Source: an uncultured Caulobacteraceae bacterium
GTDB taxonomy: Bacteria > Pseudomonadota > Alphaproteobacteria > Caulobacterales > Caulobacteraceae
Length of the DNA: 17,427 nucleotides
Assembly (NCBI GenBank): GCA_937910255.1
Contig: CALEOQ010000116.1
Coordinates: 1 to 17,427 of the forward strand
Reading direction: 5' to 3'
Numbering within the stretch: the first letter of the stretch is position 1; every line of letters begins with the position of its first letter. Of this stretch, positions 16,589 through 17,427 are shown one piece after another. The notes beneath the pieces are model-generated. The model searched no databases and was not told the origin of the DNA. It was given only the letters and a program-made list of their open reading frames with translations. The position numbers were made by a program, and so were the translations under genes.

Positions 16589-17234
16589 ATGGCCCTGAAG
16601 AATGACGGATCGGCAGGCCTGAAGGACCCCTTGGGTCTCGATAGGCAAAGCACCGCCCTGCTGCAAGGCGAGCTCGCCTGGGACGAGGCGGTCCTCAAGC
16701 AGGGCCGGCTGCGGATTCGCACCGTCGTCACCCTGCGCTGGGTATTGGTGGCCAGCGAGGCCGCCGTGCTCACGGTCAGCGCCGCCCTGCTGAACCTGCC
16801 CGCCCCCTACGCCATCTGCTTTGGGCTGGTGGGCCTGGCCGCCTGGGTCAATCTTCTGGTGGGCATCGCCACGCCAGGCCAGCGGCTGCTGAACCCGGCC
16901 GAGGCCACCCTGCAGCTCGGTTTCGACATCATCCGCATCGCCGCCCTGGTCTTCCTGACCGGCGGCATCCTCAATCCCTTCGTCGTCCTGATGATTCCGC
17001 CCCTGGCCCTGGCGGCGGCCACCCAGTCCCTGGCGCCGACCCTGGCCCTGGGCGTCCTCGCCATGGGGTCCGGCGCGGTGTTGAGTTTCTTCGCCCTGCC
17101 CCTGCCCGGCGCCGAAACCCCTGTGGCCGCCTGGCCCCTGGGCTGGCGGCTGGGGGCCATGACCGCCCTTCTGCTGGGGCTGGCGGTGACGGCGGCCTAT
17201 GTGCGCGAAGCCGCCCAGGAGACTGCGCGGCGCG
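16589..17234 (+). CDS. regB: RegB/PrrB/ActS-type redox sensor histidine kinase (3' truncated)
   Basis: The N-terminal 215 residues of a global redox sensor kinase. After a 40-residue cytoplasmic start come about six membrane helices (near 45-68, 72-94, 108-124, 129-146, 148-172 and 185-205). The loop between helices 3 and 4 carries GGILNPF (125-131), the counterpart of the ubiquinone-sensing GGINNPF motif of RegB, which identifies the family. The DHp/ATPase part with the phosphorylated His and the redox-active Cys is missing because adapter begins at 17235; the apparent ending IGRAHV is adapter translation. The ATG at 16589 follows CAGGGG. It is divergent from the sco1-type gene, as in Rhodobacter. 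RegB with RegA controls respiration and oxidase expression there; whether regA lies nearby cannot be seen. Confidence 0.87.
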
Positions 17235-17308
17235 AGATCGGAAGAGCACACGTCTGAACTCCAGGCACGTCGTAAGCTCGTATGCCGTCTTCTGCTTGAA
17301 AAAAAAAA
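17235..17308. other. Illumina read-through adapter plus A-run at contig end (artefact)
   Basis: Positions 17235-17268 match the TruSeq-type adapter starting AGATCGGAAGAGC, 17269-17274 are the index GTCGTA (reverse complement of 15-20), 17275-17298 are the P7 flow-cell part ending CTTCTGCTTG, and 17299-17308 are ten A, the usual signal beyond a fragment end. Differences from the standard adapter at 17265 and 17276 (both T to G) look like sequencing errors. Translations of this block give the well-known FFFSSRRRHT-type artefact peptide on the minus strand. Confidence 0.97.
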
Positions 17309-17427
17309 CAATGACACAACAAGCTGGTTGTTATTTGGTCAAGAGGGCCCAGCGGAAGTGCCATGATCGCAGGCTCCCGGGTTAGCTGGTCGTCCCATCA
17401 GCGAGGATCAGTCGCAGTCTGCTGACC
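17309..17427. other. Unassigned 119-base tail beyond the adapter
   Basis: This stretch follows the adapter and A-run, so it is not contiguous with the genome to its left. It has lower G+C than the rest, no convincing frame, no repeat and no match I recognise. It may be noise from bases read past the fragment end or a chimeric join to another molecule. It should be trimmed before any annotation. Confidence 0.8.

Noticed and set aside
14554..16605. Plus-strand frame of 683 codons spanning phaZ and sco1.
   Set aside because: It crosses two genuine minus-strand genes and their gap, with a composition typical of GC-rich shadows.
16580..17317. Minus-strand frame beginning MSLFFFSSRRRHT.
   Set aside because: Its N-terminus is translated adapter and the rest is antisense to regB.

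Overview
The window is a complete assembled contig from a GC-rich (by eye roughly 70% G+C) alphaproteobacterium. It most likely comes from the Caulobacteraceae (Caulobacter/Phenylobacterium-like). This rests on the split F1-only ATP synthase operon, a beta subunit with an Ala/Pro/Lys-rich N-terminal extension, a truncated epsilon subunit, a sigma-73-like promoter, and a small secreted protein resembling a Caulobacter-type family. The species assignment is inference. Both ends are Illumina library adapter, not genome: bases 1-54 and 17235-17298, with the same six-base index in inverted orientation. They are followed by an A-run and a 119-base tail of unknown origin. Real genomic sequence runs from about 55 to 17234, and the first and last genes are cut off by the adapters.

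Layout. (1) 55-3902, plus strand: a cell-envelope cluster of an EnvC-like amidase activator (5' truncated), a CtpA-type S41 protease, a YibQ-type divergent polysaccharide deacetylase, and RppH overlapping it by ATGA. (2) 3906-3994: a palindromic, partly duplicated intergenic repeat, then a plus-strand alpha/beta hydrolase. (3) 4811-5467, minus: a secreted protein of unknown function. (4) 5601-10461, minus: the F1 ATP synthase operon in transcription order atpH-atpA-atpG-atpD-atpC, with a sigma-73-like promoter at 10590-10618. (5) 10652-11427, minus: a short hotdog-fold protein and a small secreted protein with an intrinsic terminator. (6) 11776-13755, plus: a bifunctional class A penicillin-binding protein. 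(7) 13763-15792, minus: an intracellular polyhydroxyalkanoate depolymerase followed closely by a YgjP-like metallopeptidase. (8) 15901-17234: a Sco1/SenC copper chaperone divergent from a RegB/PrrB-type redox sensor kinase (3' truncated).

How the genes fit together. Most are housekeeping genes for envelope remodelling (EnvC, CtpA, PBP1A), RNA 5'-end decay (RppH), energy conversion (F1-ATPase, and Sco1 for cytochrome oxidase copper assembly), redox control (RegB) and carbon-storage turnover (PhaZ). The Sco1/RegB divergent pair resembles the senC/regB arrangement of Rhodobacter, but PhaZ, not regA, follows sco1.

I found no defence system, mobile element, CRISPR array, tRNA or rRNA, and nothing I would call a new system. 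The points most worth a second look are the adapter-flanked contig ends, the degenerate catalytic sites of the EnvC-like and YibQ-like proteins, the intergenic palindromic repeat, the truncated epsilon and extended beta subunits, and the two small uncharacterised proteins.
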